From the NCBI GenBank assembly GCA_965214285.1, contig OZ243946.1, positions 372,001-436,000 of the forward strand: a DNA stretch of 64,000 nt, in the 5' to 3' direction. Positions 15,366 through 24,219 of this stretch are shown here, in pieces (within the stretch, counting starts at the first letter, position 1; the number at the start of each line of letters is the position of its first letter). A program made the position numbers and the translations under genes. This stretch comes from G963422745 sp965214285. Lineage in GTDB: Bacteria > Actinomycetota > Acidimicrobiia > Acidimicrobiales > Aldehydirespiratoraceae. The notes beneath the pieces were generated by a model that worked only from the letters and a program-made list of their open reading frames with translations, ran no database searches and was not told where the DNA came from.

Positions 15366-16922
15366 ATGCCCCGCATCGCTGGACCTTCACGAAACAGACT
15401 GCTGCTGATGTCGGCACTCGTGGTCGTGGCGGTGATCGTGCCGGCGGTTGCGTTTCTCGTGGGCCGTGGCATCTCCAGCACCGAGCAGAAGGTCGCAGAT
15501 GCGACCCCGCCCGACCCGACGGTCCTCACTGCAGAGGTGACCGCGGGGCCGCTGGTGGACGCCTTCGTCGCAGCGGGCCTGGTGGAACAGGCCGACACGG
15601 TGGGGCTGAGCGTGGAGCCTCGCGGCGGCGCTGTGGTGACCGCTCTGCCGTGGCAGGCCGGCGACACGATCCCCGCCGGTTCGGTCGTCATCGAGATCTC
15701 CGGGCGCCCGCTGTTCGCGCTGCGCGGCGAATTCCCGGCCTATCGGACGCTCGGGCCGGGCATGAGCGGACCCGATGTCGCCCAGCTCCAGCAGGCTCTA
15801 GGCCTCCTGGGCCACGACCTGATCGAGACCGGCGACTACGACCAGGCCACGGCAGCAGCGGTGGCCTCCCTGTACGCCAAGGCCGGCTACGAGCCTGCGG
15901 TCGTGCCCGAGGCGGCGGCGACGCTCGCGGCTGCCTCAGAAGCGCTGGCCGCTGCCAAGCAGGCCGAGTCCGAGGCCCGCGACCTCCACGACGCCTGGCA
16001 CGAGGCGCAGCTCACCGATGCCGAGCTGCGTCGGGCGGCCGAGCTCGCCAGAGCGCAGCTCAAGGCTGCCGAGGCTTCAACGGCCCTCGACATCGCCGCC
16101 TCGCAGCGCGCCCACGCCGCCGCGCAGCAGACGCTCGATCAGCTTCGCAGCGGCGGCGGCACCGCTGCGGAGATCAGCCAACAGGAGCTCGTGGTGCGCG
16201 GCGCCGCAGCGGCGCTGGAACTGGCACGGGTCAGCGCCGTCGAGACGGTGGCGGCGGCACGCAAGGCCCACGAGGACGCCGAGGCCGCCGTCAAGAGCCC
16301 CCCGACGGGCGAGGAGGAGCACGCGGCGCGCGATGCGGCCGTCGCCGCCCGCAAGAGCGCCGAGAAGGCAGTGCGAGACGCCGAGGCTGCGCTCGGCGCG
16401 ACTCTCCCGGCGAGCGAGGTGGTGTTCATGAACAGCGCCGGCGCCACGGTCGGACGCGTCGACCTGGCCGTGGGCGCCGACCTGGCACAGACCAGCCTGA
16501 GCGATGCCCTGGTGCTCGCATCGGCCAACCCGTCGATCCGTTTGGTGCTGCCATCGAGCTATGTCGACATCGTGCAGCCGGGCCATCGGACCGTGATCGA
16601 ACTGAGCGACGGCCAGTCGATCGAAGCCGAGATCAGCACCGTCGACAGAGAAGAGCGAACAGCCAGGGTGGACGCCGATCTCAGCGCGCAGGCGGTCGGG
16701 CTGACGGCCCGCGCAACGGTCACGATCGCCGAGTCCGCGCCTGACACCGTGGTGGTGCCGTCTACGGCGCTGCGAAGAGGCGCAGACGGCCGCCCATACG
16801 TCGAGGTGCAGCGAGGAGGATCGTTCGAGGAAGTCGACGTCGAGATCGCTCTCGAGGCCATCGGGCTCGTGGCCGTGGTCTCCTCCGGGCTCGAGCCCTC
16901 CGACGCCGTTCGGGTCCGCTGA
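15366..16922 (+). CDS. HlyD/MacA-type membrane fusion adaptor with peptidoglycan-binding domain
   Basis: An adaptor of 518 residues for an ABC exporter. One N-terminal membrane anchor (LLLMSALVVVAVIVPAVAFL) is followed by a lipoyl-like half, a PG_binding_1-type stretch (TLGPGMSGPDVAQLQQALGLLG...GDYDQATAAAVASLYAKAGY), a long Ala/Glu-rich coiled coil (~residues 175-345), and a C-terminal beta-barrel with VPSTALRRGADGRPYVEVQ. The order lipoprotein-adaptor-ATPase-permease, with gaps of one to five bases, marks a single operon. In actinobacteria such adaptors span the cell wall for peptide or lipid export or sensing. An in-frame ATG at 15342 inside the lipoprotein gene is an alternative start. Confidence 0.85.
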   Translation: MPRIAGPSRNRLLLMSALVVVAVIVPAVAFLVGRGISSTEQKVADATPPDPTVLTAEVTAGPLVDAFVAAGLVEQADTVGLSVEPRGGAVVTALPWQAGDTIPAGSVVIEISGRPLFALRGEFPAYRTLGPGMSGPDVAQLQQALGLLGHDLIETGDYDQATAAAVASLYAKAGYEPAVVPEAAATLAAASEALAAAKQAESEARDLHDAWHEAQLTDAELRRAAELARAQLKAAEASTALDIAASQRAHAAAQQTLDQLRSGGGTAAEISQQELVVRGAAAALELARVSAVETVAAARKAHEDAEAAVKSPPTGEEEHAARDAAVAARKSAEKAVRDAEAALGATLPASEVVFMNSAGATVGRVDLAVGADLAQTSLSDALVLASANPSIRLVLPSSYVDIVQPGHRTVIELSDGQSIEAEISTVDREERTARVDADLSAQAVGLTARATVTIAESAPDTVVVPSTALRRGADGRPYVEVQRGGSFEEVDVEIALEAIGLVAVVSSGLEPSDAVRVR

Positions 16923-16925
16923 GCG

Positions 16926-17642
16926 TTGCGGTCCCCATCTGAAGCCCCGCCGTCCACCGGGTCGCCCGCCGCGCCGCTGCTGTCGCTGCGAGGCATAAGC
17001 CGGACCTTCGACGTGCCGGTCACCCGAACCGTGCTGCGCGACGTTGACCTGGACGTGCCGCCGGGCCGGATCATCACCATCGTGGGGCGCTCCGGGGCGG
17101 GAAAGAGCACGCTGCTCAACATCCTCGGGCTGCTGGACCGCCCGACGACGGGCCAGTACTGGATATCCGGACAAGACGTGGCCCAAGCGCCGGCCCGGCA
17201 GCTCGACGCCATCCGCGCCTACGTGTTCGGGTTCGTGTTCCAGGACTTCGTGCTCATCGACGAGTACTCCGTGATCGACAACGTGGCCATGGGCCTGCTG
17301 TCGCAGGGCGCGAGGTCGGTGCGGCGCAGCCGGGCACGAGCCGCCGAGCTGGCGGAGCGGGTAGGCCTGGCCGATCTGCTGAGCGCAGAGGCGTCACGGC
17401 TCTCGGGCGGGGAACGGCAGCGAGTGGCCATCGCACGGGCGCTGATCGCCTCGCCGTCGGTGCTGATCTGCGACGAGCCGACCGGCAACCTCGACTCCAA
17501 GACCGAGGCCTCGGTGATGGAGCTGCTGCAGTCGATCGTGGACGAGGGGGTGGCGCTCATCGTGGCGACCCACAACCCGCAGATCGCAGCGCTGGGGCAT
17601 CTGCGCATCTCCATTCACGACGGGCTGGTGCAAAGTGGCTGA
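16926..17642 (+). CDS. MacB/LolD-type ABC transporter ATP-binding protein
   Basis: A 238-residue nucleotide-binding subunit. Walker A is GRSGAGKST, the ABC signature LSGGERQRVAIARAL, Walker B VLICDEPTGNLDS, and the switch His is in VATHNPQ. The DEPTGNLDS form and short length are typical of the MacB/LolD/FtsE branch that works with FtsX-like permeases. The start is a TTG three bases after the adaptor stop; no ATG or GTG lies nearby upstream. It powers the permease encoded next. Confidence 0.9.
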   Translation: MRSPSEAPPSTGSPAAPLLSLRGISRTFDVPVTRTVLRDVDLDVPPGRIITIVGRSGAGKSTLLNILGLLDRPTTGQYWISGQDVAQAPARQLDAIRAYVFGFVFQDFVLIDEYSVIDNVAMGLLSQGARSVRRSRARAAELAERVGLADLLSAEASRLSGGERQRVAIARALIASPSVLICDEPTGNLDSKTEASVMELLQSIVDEGVALIVATHNPQIAALGHLRISIHDGLVQSG

Positions 17643-17647
17643 GAGAA

Positions 17648-18889
17648 GTGGCTGAGCCGAGAGCCGGCTACTCGGCTCGGGGCGTGCTCAGCCAGGTGCT
17701 GAACCGCATGACCGCACGGCCCGTCCGCGCCCTCGGCGCCGCCGTGGCCTCGGCGATCAGCCTCGCTGCGCTGTTCGTGGTCTCCGGCGTGGCCGAGAGC
17801 GGCTCCGCCCAGGTCTCGGAGCGCTTCGACGCCCGCCGGGCCACCTATGTGGAGGTCTCGCAGGTCGATTCGCTCAGGGACTTCGCTCCTGACGACCCGG
17901 ACCTCTCGGCCGCCTACTACGCGCAGCAAGAGGAAATCGAAGCCCTTCGGCCGGGGGCGTTCGCGGGCTACGAGTCGAAGGTCGCCGATGTCAACGGCTT
18001 GGAGGCGGCAGGGACGCTGCGGCGCCAGGCGGGCGTCGAGCTCCCCGCCGAGGCGCTGAGCTTCGGCGGCTTCACGGTCGGCTTCGTGTCAGGCGACGCC
18101 CTCGACGTGCTGCGGATCGGGCTGCGCAGCGGGCTGGCGCTCACCGACTATCAGATCGACCAGGGAAGCAACGTCGCCCTGCTCGGCAGCCTCGCCGAGT
18201 CGGAGCTGCGCAACCGGCTTGGCTACCTCCCCGACATCCTCGTCATCGGCGGGCAGCAGTTCCGGGTGCAAGGCGGCTACGACGATTCGCCGTTCGCCTC
18301 CGATCTGCTGCTGGGGGTGATCGTCCCTGAGCAGGCCGGGATCCGCGGGGGCGAGGCCCATGCGGTACTGGTGGCGCGCACCGTGCCTGGCGCTGCCCAG
18401 CAGGTTGCCTTCGAGCTGCCGCTGGCACTGGCTGCGCATGACCCCTCATCGGTCAAGGCGGTCGCCCCGCCGGATCCGGCCACGCTGCGCCGCGAGGTGG
18501 AGGAGGACGTGGGCTCGCTGATCGTGCTGCTGGCCGTGTCCTCGGCGCTCATTGCCACCCTCAGCATCGGCAGCACCATGCTGATCGCCACCAACAGCCG
18601 GCTCCGGGAGTTCGGCCTGAGGCGTGCCATGGGTGCCCGGCCAGCGGACATCCGCCGGCTGGTGATCTGCGAGGCGGTCCTGATCGGCGCAGTGGCCGGG
18701 ATCTGCGCGCTCAGCCTGGGCACGATCAGCCTGGTCGCCGCAGCGGCGTCGCGAGGCTGGGCGACGGTGATCGACACCAGGATCCTGTGGCTGGTGCCGG
18801 CCCTGGGGATCGCAGGCGGTGCGCTGGGGGGCCTCGTTCCGGCCTATCGGGCGGCCCGGCTGGAGCCGGTCGCCGCGCTGCGCCGCTAG
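17648..18889 (+). CDS. MacB/FtsX-type ABC transporter permease
   Basis: A 413-residue permease with the MacB-like plan: one membrane helix near the N-terminus (VASAISLAALFVVSGVA), a large extracytoplasmic domain (~residues 45-285), then three helices (LIVLLAVSSALIATLSIGS, AVLIGAVAGICALSLGTISL, LVPALGIAGGALGGLVPAYR). The C-terminal RAARLEPVAALRR is the FtsX-family coupling end. The GTG start lies five bases after the ATPase stop, and a short direct repeat (AAGTGGCTGAG) spans the junction. The complex probably acts mechanically on surface substrates, such as the lipoproteins, or exports a small molecule; the substrate is unknown. Confidence 0.88.
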   Translation: MAEPRAGYSARGVLSQVLNRMTARPVRALGAAVASAISLAALFVVSGVAESGSAQVSERFDARRATYVEVSQVDSLRDFAPDDPDLSAAYYAQQEEIEALRPGAFAGYESKVADVNGLEAAGTLRRQAGVELPAEALSFGGFTVGFVSGDALDVLRIGLRSGLALTDYQIDQGSNVALLGSLAESELRNRLGYLPDILVIGGQQFRVQGGYDDSPFASDLLLGVIVPEQAGIRGGEAHAVLVARTVPGAAQQVAFELPLALAAHDPSSVKAVAPPDPATLRREVEEDVGSLIVLLAVSSALIATLSIGSTMLIATNSRLREFGLRRAMGARPADIRRLVICEAVLIGAVAGICALSLGTISLVAAAASRGWATVIDTRILWLVPALGIAGGALGGLVPAYRAARLEPVAALRR

Positions 18890-18931
18890 CGCTCCGCCTG
18901 CTCTGGTTGCCGGCCGGGCTGTCTGCCCTGG

Positions 18932-20182
18932 CTATTGGCCGGCGTCGGGCAGGTCGTCGTTCTCCGCCGGCGCGTCTTCCGCCGGTGCCGCGTTCTCCGG
19001 CGCTGAGTCTGCGGACCCGTTGTGCGCAGCGATGGCGACGCGGCTCTCGATGTCGAAGAAGTGGATGTTCTCGGTGGTGACGGCGATCTCGATCTCCGAG
19101 CCGATCCGGGCCGTGCTGCGGGGATCGAAGCGGGCGACGGTGCGGCCCGACTCGCCGACCTCCTCAATGGCGTCGGGGTCGCCTGAGTCCACCGAGCGGG
19201 CGTCGAGCTGGAAGTGGACCATCACCTCGGACCCGAGCGCCTCGATCAGGGTGACCGTGGAGCGCAGATGGTTGTTGCGCCCGGCGGAGTCCGAGTAGGC
19301 GGGGTCCTCCAGATCCTCGGGCCTGATGCCGACGACCACCTGGCCGCCGAGATGCTGACGCAGGCCGGGGCGCGTCTCGAGCACCCTCGGGCTGAGCTCG
19401 ATGGTCTGCGAGCCGAGCGTCAGCGAGTTGCCGTCCGCTGACAGGGCGCCTTCGTAGAGGTTCATCGAAGGCGAGCCGATGAACGCCCCCACGAACACGT
19501 TGGCCGGATGGTCATACAGGTTCTGGGGGGTGTCGACCTGCTGGAGCCGCCCGTCCTTGATGACCGCCACCCGGTCGCCCATGGTCATGGCCTCCACCTG
19601 GTCGTGGGTGACGTAAAGGGTGGTGATGCCCAGGTCTCGCTGCAGGCGGGCGATCTCGGCGCGCATCTGCACCCGCAGCTTGGCGTCGAGGTTCGACAGC
19701 GGCTCGTCCATCAGGAAGGCCGCGGGGTGGCGCACGATGGCCCGGCCCATCGCCACCCGCTGGCGCTGGCCGCCCGAGAGCTGGCCGGGCTTGCGGTCCA
19801 GGAACTCCTCCAGCTCCAGGATCCGGGCGGCATCGCGCACCCGCTCGTCGAGCTCCCGCTTGGGGGTGCGGGCCAGCTTCAGGGCGAAGCCGATGTTGTC
19901 GTAGACGCTCATGTGGGGGTAGAGCGCATAGTTCTGGAAGACCATGGCGATGTCGCGGTCCTTGGGCTCCACGTCGTTGACGACCTGATCGCCGATGCTC
20001 ATGGTGCCGGAGCTGATCTCCTCCAGCCCGGCCACCATGCGCAGCGCCGTGGACTTGCCGCAACCCGACGGGCCCACCAGCACCAGGAACTCCTGGTCCC
20101 GGATCTCCAGGTTGAGGTCGAAGATGGCCTGGTACCCGTTCGGGTAGACCTTGTTGACTTCCTCGAGCACAACTCCGGCCAT
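18932..20182 (-). CDS. MsmK/UgpC-type sugar ABC transporter ATPase
   Basis: A 416-residue ATPase of the carbohydrate-uptake CUT1 class. Walker A is GPSGCGKST, the signature LSGGQRQRVAMGRAI, Walker B AAFLMDEPLSNLDA, and the switch LYVTHDQVEAMTM. A C-terminal regulatory OB-type domain (~residues 240-385) is present and ends in an acidic, Ala-rich tail. AGGAG precedes the ATG. Such ATPases often serve several sugar importers, so it could energise the binding-protein/permease system at the left edge, which shows no ATPase of its own in view; this link is inference. It is transcribed convergently with the exporter operon. Confidence 0.9.
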   Translation of the reverse strand: MAGVVLEEVNKVYPNGYQAIFDLNLEIRDQEFLVLVGPSGCGKSTALRMVAGLEEISSGTMSIGDQVVNDVEPKDRDIAMVFQNYALYPHMSVYDNIGFALKLARTPKRELDERVRDAARILELEEFLDRKPGQLSGGQRQRVAMGRAIVRHPAAFLMDEPLSNLDAKLRVQMRAEIARLQRDLGITTLYVTHDQVEAMTMGDRVAVIKDGRLQQVDTPQNLYDHPANVFVGAFIGSPSMNLYEGALSADGNSLTLGSQTIELSPRVLETRPGLRQHLGGQVVVGIRPEDLEDPAYSDSAGRNNHLRSTVTLIEALGSEVMVHFQLDARSVDSGDPDAIEEVGESGRTVARFDPRSTARIGSEIEIAVTTENIHFFDIESRVAIAAHNGSADSAPENAAPAEDAPAENDDLPDAGQ

Positions 20183-20328
20183 GGGTTTCTCCTGCGTCGA
20201 TGGTCGCGGCGGGTCGCTTGTGATCCCCCGTGCCGTTCAGGCTAGCCCCACCAGACGGCGCCTGCCTGAATCGGCGCCGCTCAGCACCGCGGTCCAGGCG
20301 GGGGCCCGGCCCACGGCGGGCCAGGCCG

Positions 20329-20937
20329 TCAGGCCACTCCGCCTGCTGAGTCGCCGTCTGCTGCGTCCTCGGCGTCCGCCTCGGCTGCGAGCGCCGCCTT
20401 GGTGGCGGCGAACCACTCGCTGAACTCGTCGCCGTGCCAGGCCCTGTGGTCCCCGGCCGCATAGGCGCGGGCGTTGCGGCGGTAGACGTGGGCGTTGAGC
20501 CGGTTGGCGACGCGGCTGTCGCGGCTCGAGCGAGCCTCGGCAGGGGAGCCCATGATGATCGAGTGCGGCGGGTACTGGCGGCCCTCGGGCACGAAGGCGC
20601 CGCCTGCGACGATCGAGCCCGCGCCGATCCTTGCGCCGTCCATGACGGTGGCGCCGATGCCGATCAGGCAGTCGTTCTCGACGATGCAGCCGTGCAGGGT
20701 CACGTGGTGGGTGATGGAGCAGTTTTCGCCGACGATGGTCGGGCCGTCGTAGGAGGTGTGGATCATCACGAAGTCCTGGATGTTGGTCATCCGCCCGATC
20801 CTGATGTCGTGTACCTCGGCGCGCATGACGACATTGGGCCACACTGAGCTGTCCTCGCCGATGGAGATGGCGCCATAGAGCAGGGCCGAGGGGTGGACGA
20901 AGACCGACGGATGGATGTCCTGCTGGATGTTCTGCAT
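20329..20937 (-). CDS. Gamma-carbonic-anhydrase-like hexapeptide protein
   Basis: A left-handed beta-helix protein of 202 residues in the gamma-carbonic anhydrase/acetyltransferase (PaaY/YrdA) family. Hexapeptide repeats run through HPSVFVHPSALLYGAISIGEDSSVWPNVVMRAEVHDIRIG, and the metal-ligand histidines appear in MIHTSY and ITHHVTLHG. The C-terminal ~50 residues are helical and charged. The ATG lies one base after the 3' end of the tRNA-Arg on the same strand, so there is no room for an independent leader: the message may arise by tRNA processing. True carbonic anhydrase activity is unproven for most of the family. Confidence 0.82.
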   Translation of the reverse strand: MQNIQQDIHPSVFVHPSALLYGAISIGEDSSVWPNVVMRAEVHDIRIGRMTNIQDFVMIHTSYDGPTIVGENCSITHHVTLHGCIVENDCLIGIGATVMDGARIGAGSIVAGGAFVPEGRQYPPHSIIMGSPAEARSSRDSRVANRLNAHVYRRNARAYAAGDHRAWHGDEFSEWFAATKAALAAEADAEDAADGDSAGGVA

Positions 20938-20938
20938 G

Positions 20939-21011
20939 CGCCCCTGGCAGGAATCGAACCTGCGACGCACGGTTTAGGAAACCGACGCTCTGTCCACTGA
21001 GCTACAGGGGC
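20939..21011 (-). tRNA. tRNA-Arg (anticodon CCT)
   Basis: A 73-base cloverleaf on the minus strand: acceptor GCCCCTG/CAGGGGC, D-arm with GCTC...GAGC, anticodon loop TTCCTAA (anticodon CCT, reads AGG), and T-arm GCAGG-TTCGATT-CCTGC. The anticodon stem has a mismatch at its outermost pair. The discriminator base is G and no CCA is encoded. It directly abuts the following protein gene. Confidence 0.95.
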
Positions 21012-21083
21012 TCGCCCGCAAGCTACTTCACCCACCGCCGGCGCCCTCGCCCTGCCTGTGTGCTCCCGGCCCGTGTGCAGGGG

Positions 21084-21860
21084 TCAGCGGGCCTGCCAGT
21101 CGGGCGGGCGCTTCTCGGCCCAGGCACGGCGGCCCTCGGCGGCGTCGTCGCCGGCGGCCACCAGCCGGCGCATGGTCTCGCCCATGCGCACGGCGTCGGA
21201 CCAGGCCATGCGAGGGGCTCGGTGGGCCATCTCGCTGGTGGCACGCACCGCCAGCGGCGCACCCGCACAGAGCCGCTCGGCGAGCCTGCGGGCCTCGGCC
21301 ATCAGCTCGTCGTGGGGATGCACCCGCCAGGCCAGGCCGATGCGCTCGGCGTGCTCGGCGTCGAAGGTCTCGCCGGTCAGCAGCAGCTCCAGGGCATCGG
21401 GCATCGAGACCTTCTCGGTCAGGCGAAGGGCGCCGACGATCGTGGCCATGCCGAGGCGCACCTCGGGATAGGCGAAGGCGGCTCTCTCGCTCGCCAATAC
21501 GAAGTCGCAGGCGAGCACCGCGGTGAGCCCGTAGCCGATGCACGGCCCGTTGACCGCGGCGATGGTCGGTTTCCAGATCTCCATGCCCGACTCGAAGGTG
21601 GTGATCGTCGGCCACTCCCAGAACGAGCCCGGCCAGGTGCCGGTTGCTCCCTCGCCGTCTTTGAGGTCGGCACCTGCGCAGAACGCCTTGCCGGCACCGG
21701 TCACGATCGCCACCCAGGCCTGGTCGTCCTCTCGGAACTGGGTCCAGGCTGCGTCGAGCGCGTCGCGCATCGCCTTGTTGACGGCGTTGAGCGCCTCGGG
21801 CCGGTTGTAGGTGATCGTGGCGACGTGGCCGTCGCGTTCGTAGCGGGCTGCGTCGGTCAT
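21084..21860 (-). CDS. Enoyl-CoA hydratase/isomerase family protein
   Basis: A crotonase-fold enzyme of 258 residues that acts on acyl-CoA thioesters. The N-terminal HVATITYNRPEALNAVN and the oxyanion-hole segments GAGKAFCAGADLKDG and NGPCIGYGLTAVLACDFVLA are in place. The second catalytic Glu position is represented in the YPEVRLGM stretch. Precise reaction (hydratase, isomerase, or other crotonase chemistry) cannot be set. An open frame extends upstream, but MTDAARYERDGHVATITYNR is the family-typical start. It diverges from the acetyl-CoA synthetase gene. Confidence 0.87.
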   Translation of the reverse strand: MTDAARYERDGHVATITYNRPEALNAVNKAMRDALDAAWTQFREDDQAWVAIVTGAGKAFCAGADLKDGEGATGTWPGSFWEWPTITTFESGMEIWKPTIAAVNGPCIGYGLTAVLACDFVLASERAAFAYPEVRLGMATIVGALRLTEKVSMPDALELLLTGETFDAEHAERIGLAWRVHPHDELMAEARRLAERLCAGAPLAVRATSEMAHRAPRMAWSDAVRMGETMRRLVAAGDDAAEGRRAWAEKRPPDWQAR

Positions 21861-22095
21861 AGGCCCAGCTTCGCCCACCGCTGCCGGGGCCGGCAATCCC
21901 GAACACTGCGGCCGTCCTGAGCAGCACCGAGCCCGCTGCAGGGCTGACTCTGAGCAGGGCCGAGTCCCGCCGAAATCCGCCCGAGAGGGATCGGCTAGCC
22001 TCGGGAACCGCCGCGCCCCGAAGAGCAGCCGGGCAGGCAAGCAACCCAGCGACCACCAGCAGACCACACCCAGCAGACCACACGAGGACACAGCC

Positions 22096-24084
22096 ATGGC
22101 CGAGGGCTCGATCCAGACCTATGAGACAGAGGACCGGCGGTTCGAGCCGTCGCCGCAGTTCCGTGCCCAGGCCAACGTCGCCGACCGCTCGATGCACGAC
22201 GAGGCCGAAGCCGACTTCGAGGCCTTCTGGGCACGCCAGGCCCGCGAGCTGCTGGACTGGCGCCGCGACTTCCACACCACCCTCGAATGGGACCTGCCCT
22301 TCGCCAAGTGGTTCGTGGGCGGCCGGCTCAACGTGTCGGAGAACTGCCTGGACCGCCACGTGGCAGCGGGCCGCGGCGACAAGGTCGCCTTTTACTGGGA
22401 GGGCGAGCCCGGCGACACCCGCACCGTCAGCTACGCAGACCTGCTCGCCGACGTGCAGCGCTTCGCCAACGTTCTCAAGGGCCTGGGCCTCGGCCGCGGC
22501 GACCGCATCGCCATCTACATGCCGATGGTGATCGAGCTGCCGATCGCCATGCTGGCCTGCACCCGCATCGGGGTGGCGCATTCGGTGATCTTCGGCGGCT
22601 TCTCGCCCGATGCCATCACCGACCGCTGCGAGGACGCCCAGGCAAGGCTGGTGATCACCGCCGACGCGGGCTACCGGCGCGGCGAGGCGTCGCCTCTGAA
22701 GCCCAACGTGGATGCCGCCCTCGACGCCGGGGCGCCCTCGGTGGAGCACGTGATCGTCGTCGACCGCTGCGGCACCGACCCCGAGATGCGCCAGGGCCGC
22801 GATCTGTGGTGGCACGACCTGATGGCCGACGCCGCGCCGGACTGCCCGGCCGAGCCCATGGACTCAGAGCAGCTGCTGTATCTGCTGTACACCTCGGGCA
22901 CCACCGCCAAGCCCAAGGGCATCATGCACACCACGGGCGGCTACCTCGCCCAGGCGGCGTTCACCCACCGCTACGTGTTCGACATCAAGCCCGCGACCGA
23001 CGTGTACTGGTGCGCTGCGGACATCGGCTGGGTGACCGGGCACAGCTACATCGTCTACGGCCCGCTGGCCAACGGCTGCACCTCGGTGATGTACGAGGGC
23101 ACGCCCGACACGCCCCGCCCCGCCGAGCGCCAGGGCGACCGGGCCGCCTGGCGCAAGGACCGCCTCTGGGACATCGTGCAGCGCTACGGCGTCACCCAGC
23201 TCTACACGGCGCCCACGGCGATCCGCACCTTCATGAAGTGGGGGCCGCAGTGGCCCGCCGAGCGGGACCTCTCGAGCCTGCGGGTGCTGGGCACGGTCGG
23301 CGAGCCGATCAACCCCGAGGCCTGGATGTGGTACCACACCCACATCGGCGGCGAGCGCTGCCCGATCGTGGACACCTGGTGGCAGACCGAGACCGGCGGC
23401 CACATGATCTCGCCGCTGCCGGGGGTGACCACCACCAAGCCCGGCTCGGCGACCCAGCCGATCCCTGGCGTGTTCGCCGAGGTCGTGGACGACGCTGGCG
23501 AGCCGGTGGCATCCGGCGGCGGCTACCTGACGCTCACCCGCCCCTGGCCGGGGATGCTGCGCGGCATCTGGGGCGATCCGCAGCGCTACGCCGACACCTA
23601 CTGGTCTACGTATGAGGGCCGCTACTTCGCAGGCGACGGCTGCCGCATCGACGACGACGGCTACCTGTGGCTGCTGGGGCGTGTGGACGACGTGATGAAC
23701 GTGTCGGGGCACCGCATCTCCACCGCCGAGGTCGAGTCCGCGCTGGTCGATCACGAGGCGGTGGCCGAGGCTGCGGTGGTCGGGGCCAGCGACGAGATCA
23801 CCGGGCAGGCCATCGTCGGCTACGTGATCCTGGTGGGCTCGGTGACGCCAAGCGAGGAGCTGCGCGAGGAGATTCGCGGCCATGTGGCGGTGAAGCTCGG
23901 CCCGACGGCTCGGCCCAAGGCGGTGTTCTTGGTGCCGGACCTGCCCAAGACCCGCTCGGGCAAGATCATGCGGCGCCTGCTGCGCGACGTGGCCGACGGC
24001 CAGGAGCTCGGCGACACCACCACCCTGGCCGACCCGTCGGTGGTGGCCGCCATCCGCGAGGGCGCCGCCTCGGGCGACGACTGA
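22096..24084 (+). CDS. acsA: Acetyl-CoA synthetase (AMP-forming)
   Basis: A 662-residue acetate/propionate-CoA ligase that activates acetate to acetyl-CoA through acetyl-adenylate. The A3 P-loop motif YTSGTTAKPKGIMHTTGGYL, the WCAADIGWVTGHSYIVYGPL block, the core DTWWQTETGGHMISPLPG and the hinge YFAGDGCRIDDDGYLWLLGR are present. The C-terminal catalytic lysine lies in KTRSGKIMRR, the site of regulatory acetylation in this family. N-terminal AcsA extension and length are normal. The 5' region contains a short direct repeat, CAGCAGACCACAC, twice. Activity toward propionate rather than acetate is possible. Confidence 0.93.
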   Translation: MAEGSIQTYETEDRRFEPSPQFRAQANVADRSMHDEAEADFEAFWARQARELLDWRRDFHTTLEWDLPFAKWFVGGRLNVSENCLDRHVAAGRGDKVAFYWEGEPGDTRTVSYADLLADVQRFANVLKGLGLGRGDRIAIYMPMVIELPIAMLACTRIGVAHSVIFGGFSPDAITDRCEDAQARLVITADAGYRRGEASPLKPNVDAALDAGAPSVEHVIVVDRCGTDPEMRQGRDLWWHDLMADAAPDCPAEPMDSEQLLYLLYTSGTTAKPKGIMHTTGGYLAQAAFTHRYVFDIKPATDVYWCAADIGWVTGHSYIVYGPLANGCTSVMYEGTPDTPRPAERQGDRAAWRKDRLWDIVQRYGVTQLYTAPTAIRTFMKWGPQWPAERDLSSLRVLGTVGEPINPEAWMWYHTHIGGERCPIVDTWWQTETGGHMISPLPGVTTTKPGSATQPIPGVFAEVVDDAGEPVASGGGYLTLTRPWPGMLRGIWGDPQRYADTYWSTYEGRYFAGDGCRIDDDGYLWLLGRVDDVMNVSGHRISTAEVESALVDHEAVAEAAVVGASDEITGQAIVGYVILVGSVTPSEELREEIRGHVAVKLGPTARPKAVFLVPDLPKTRSGKIMRRLLRDVADGQELGDTTTLADPSVVAAIREGAASGDD

Positions 24085-24219
24085 GCCTGGTCGCCTGGGC
24101 TGGGGCCGGCGGCTCCGGCACAGCCGCTCACCGCCTTCTGCTCCGTCGAAACCCGGGTGCGCGCTGGCGATGCCGGTGTGTCGTCGCTGATGTCCGTGCC
24201 ATCACCCTGGAGAATGGGA

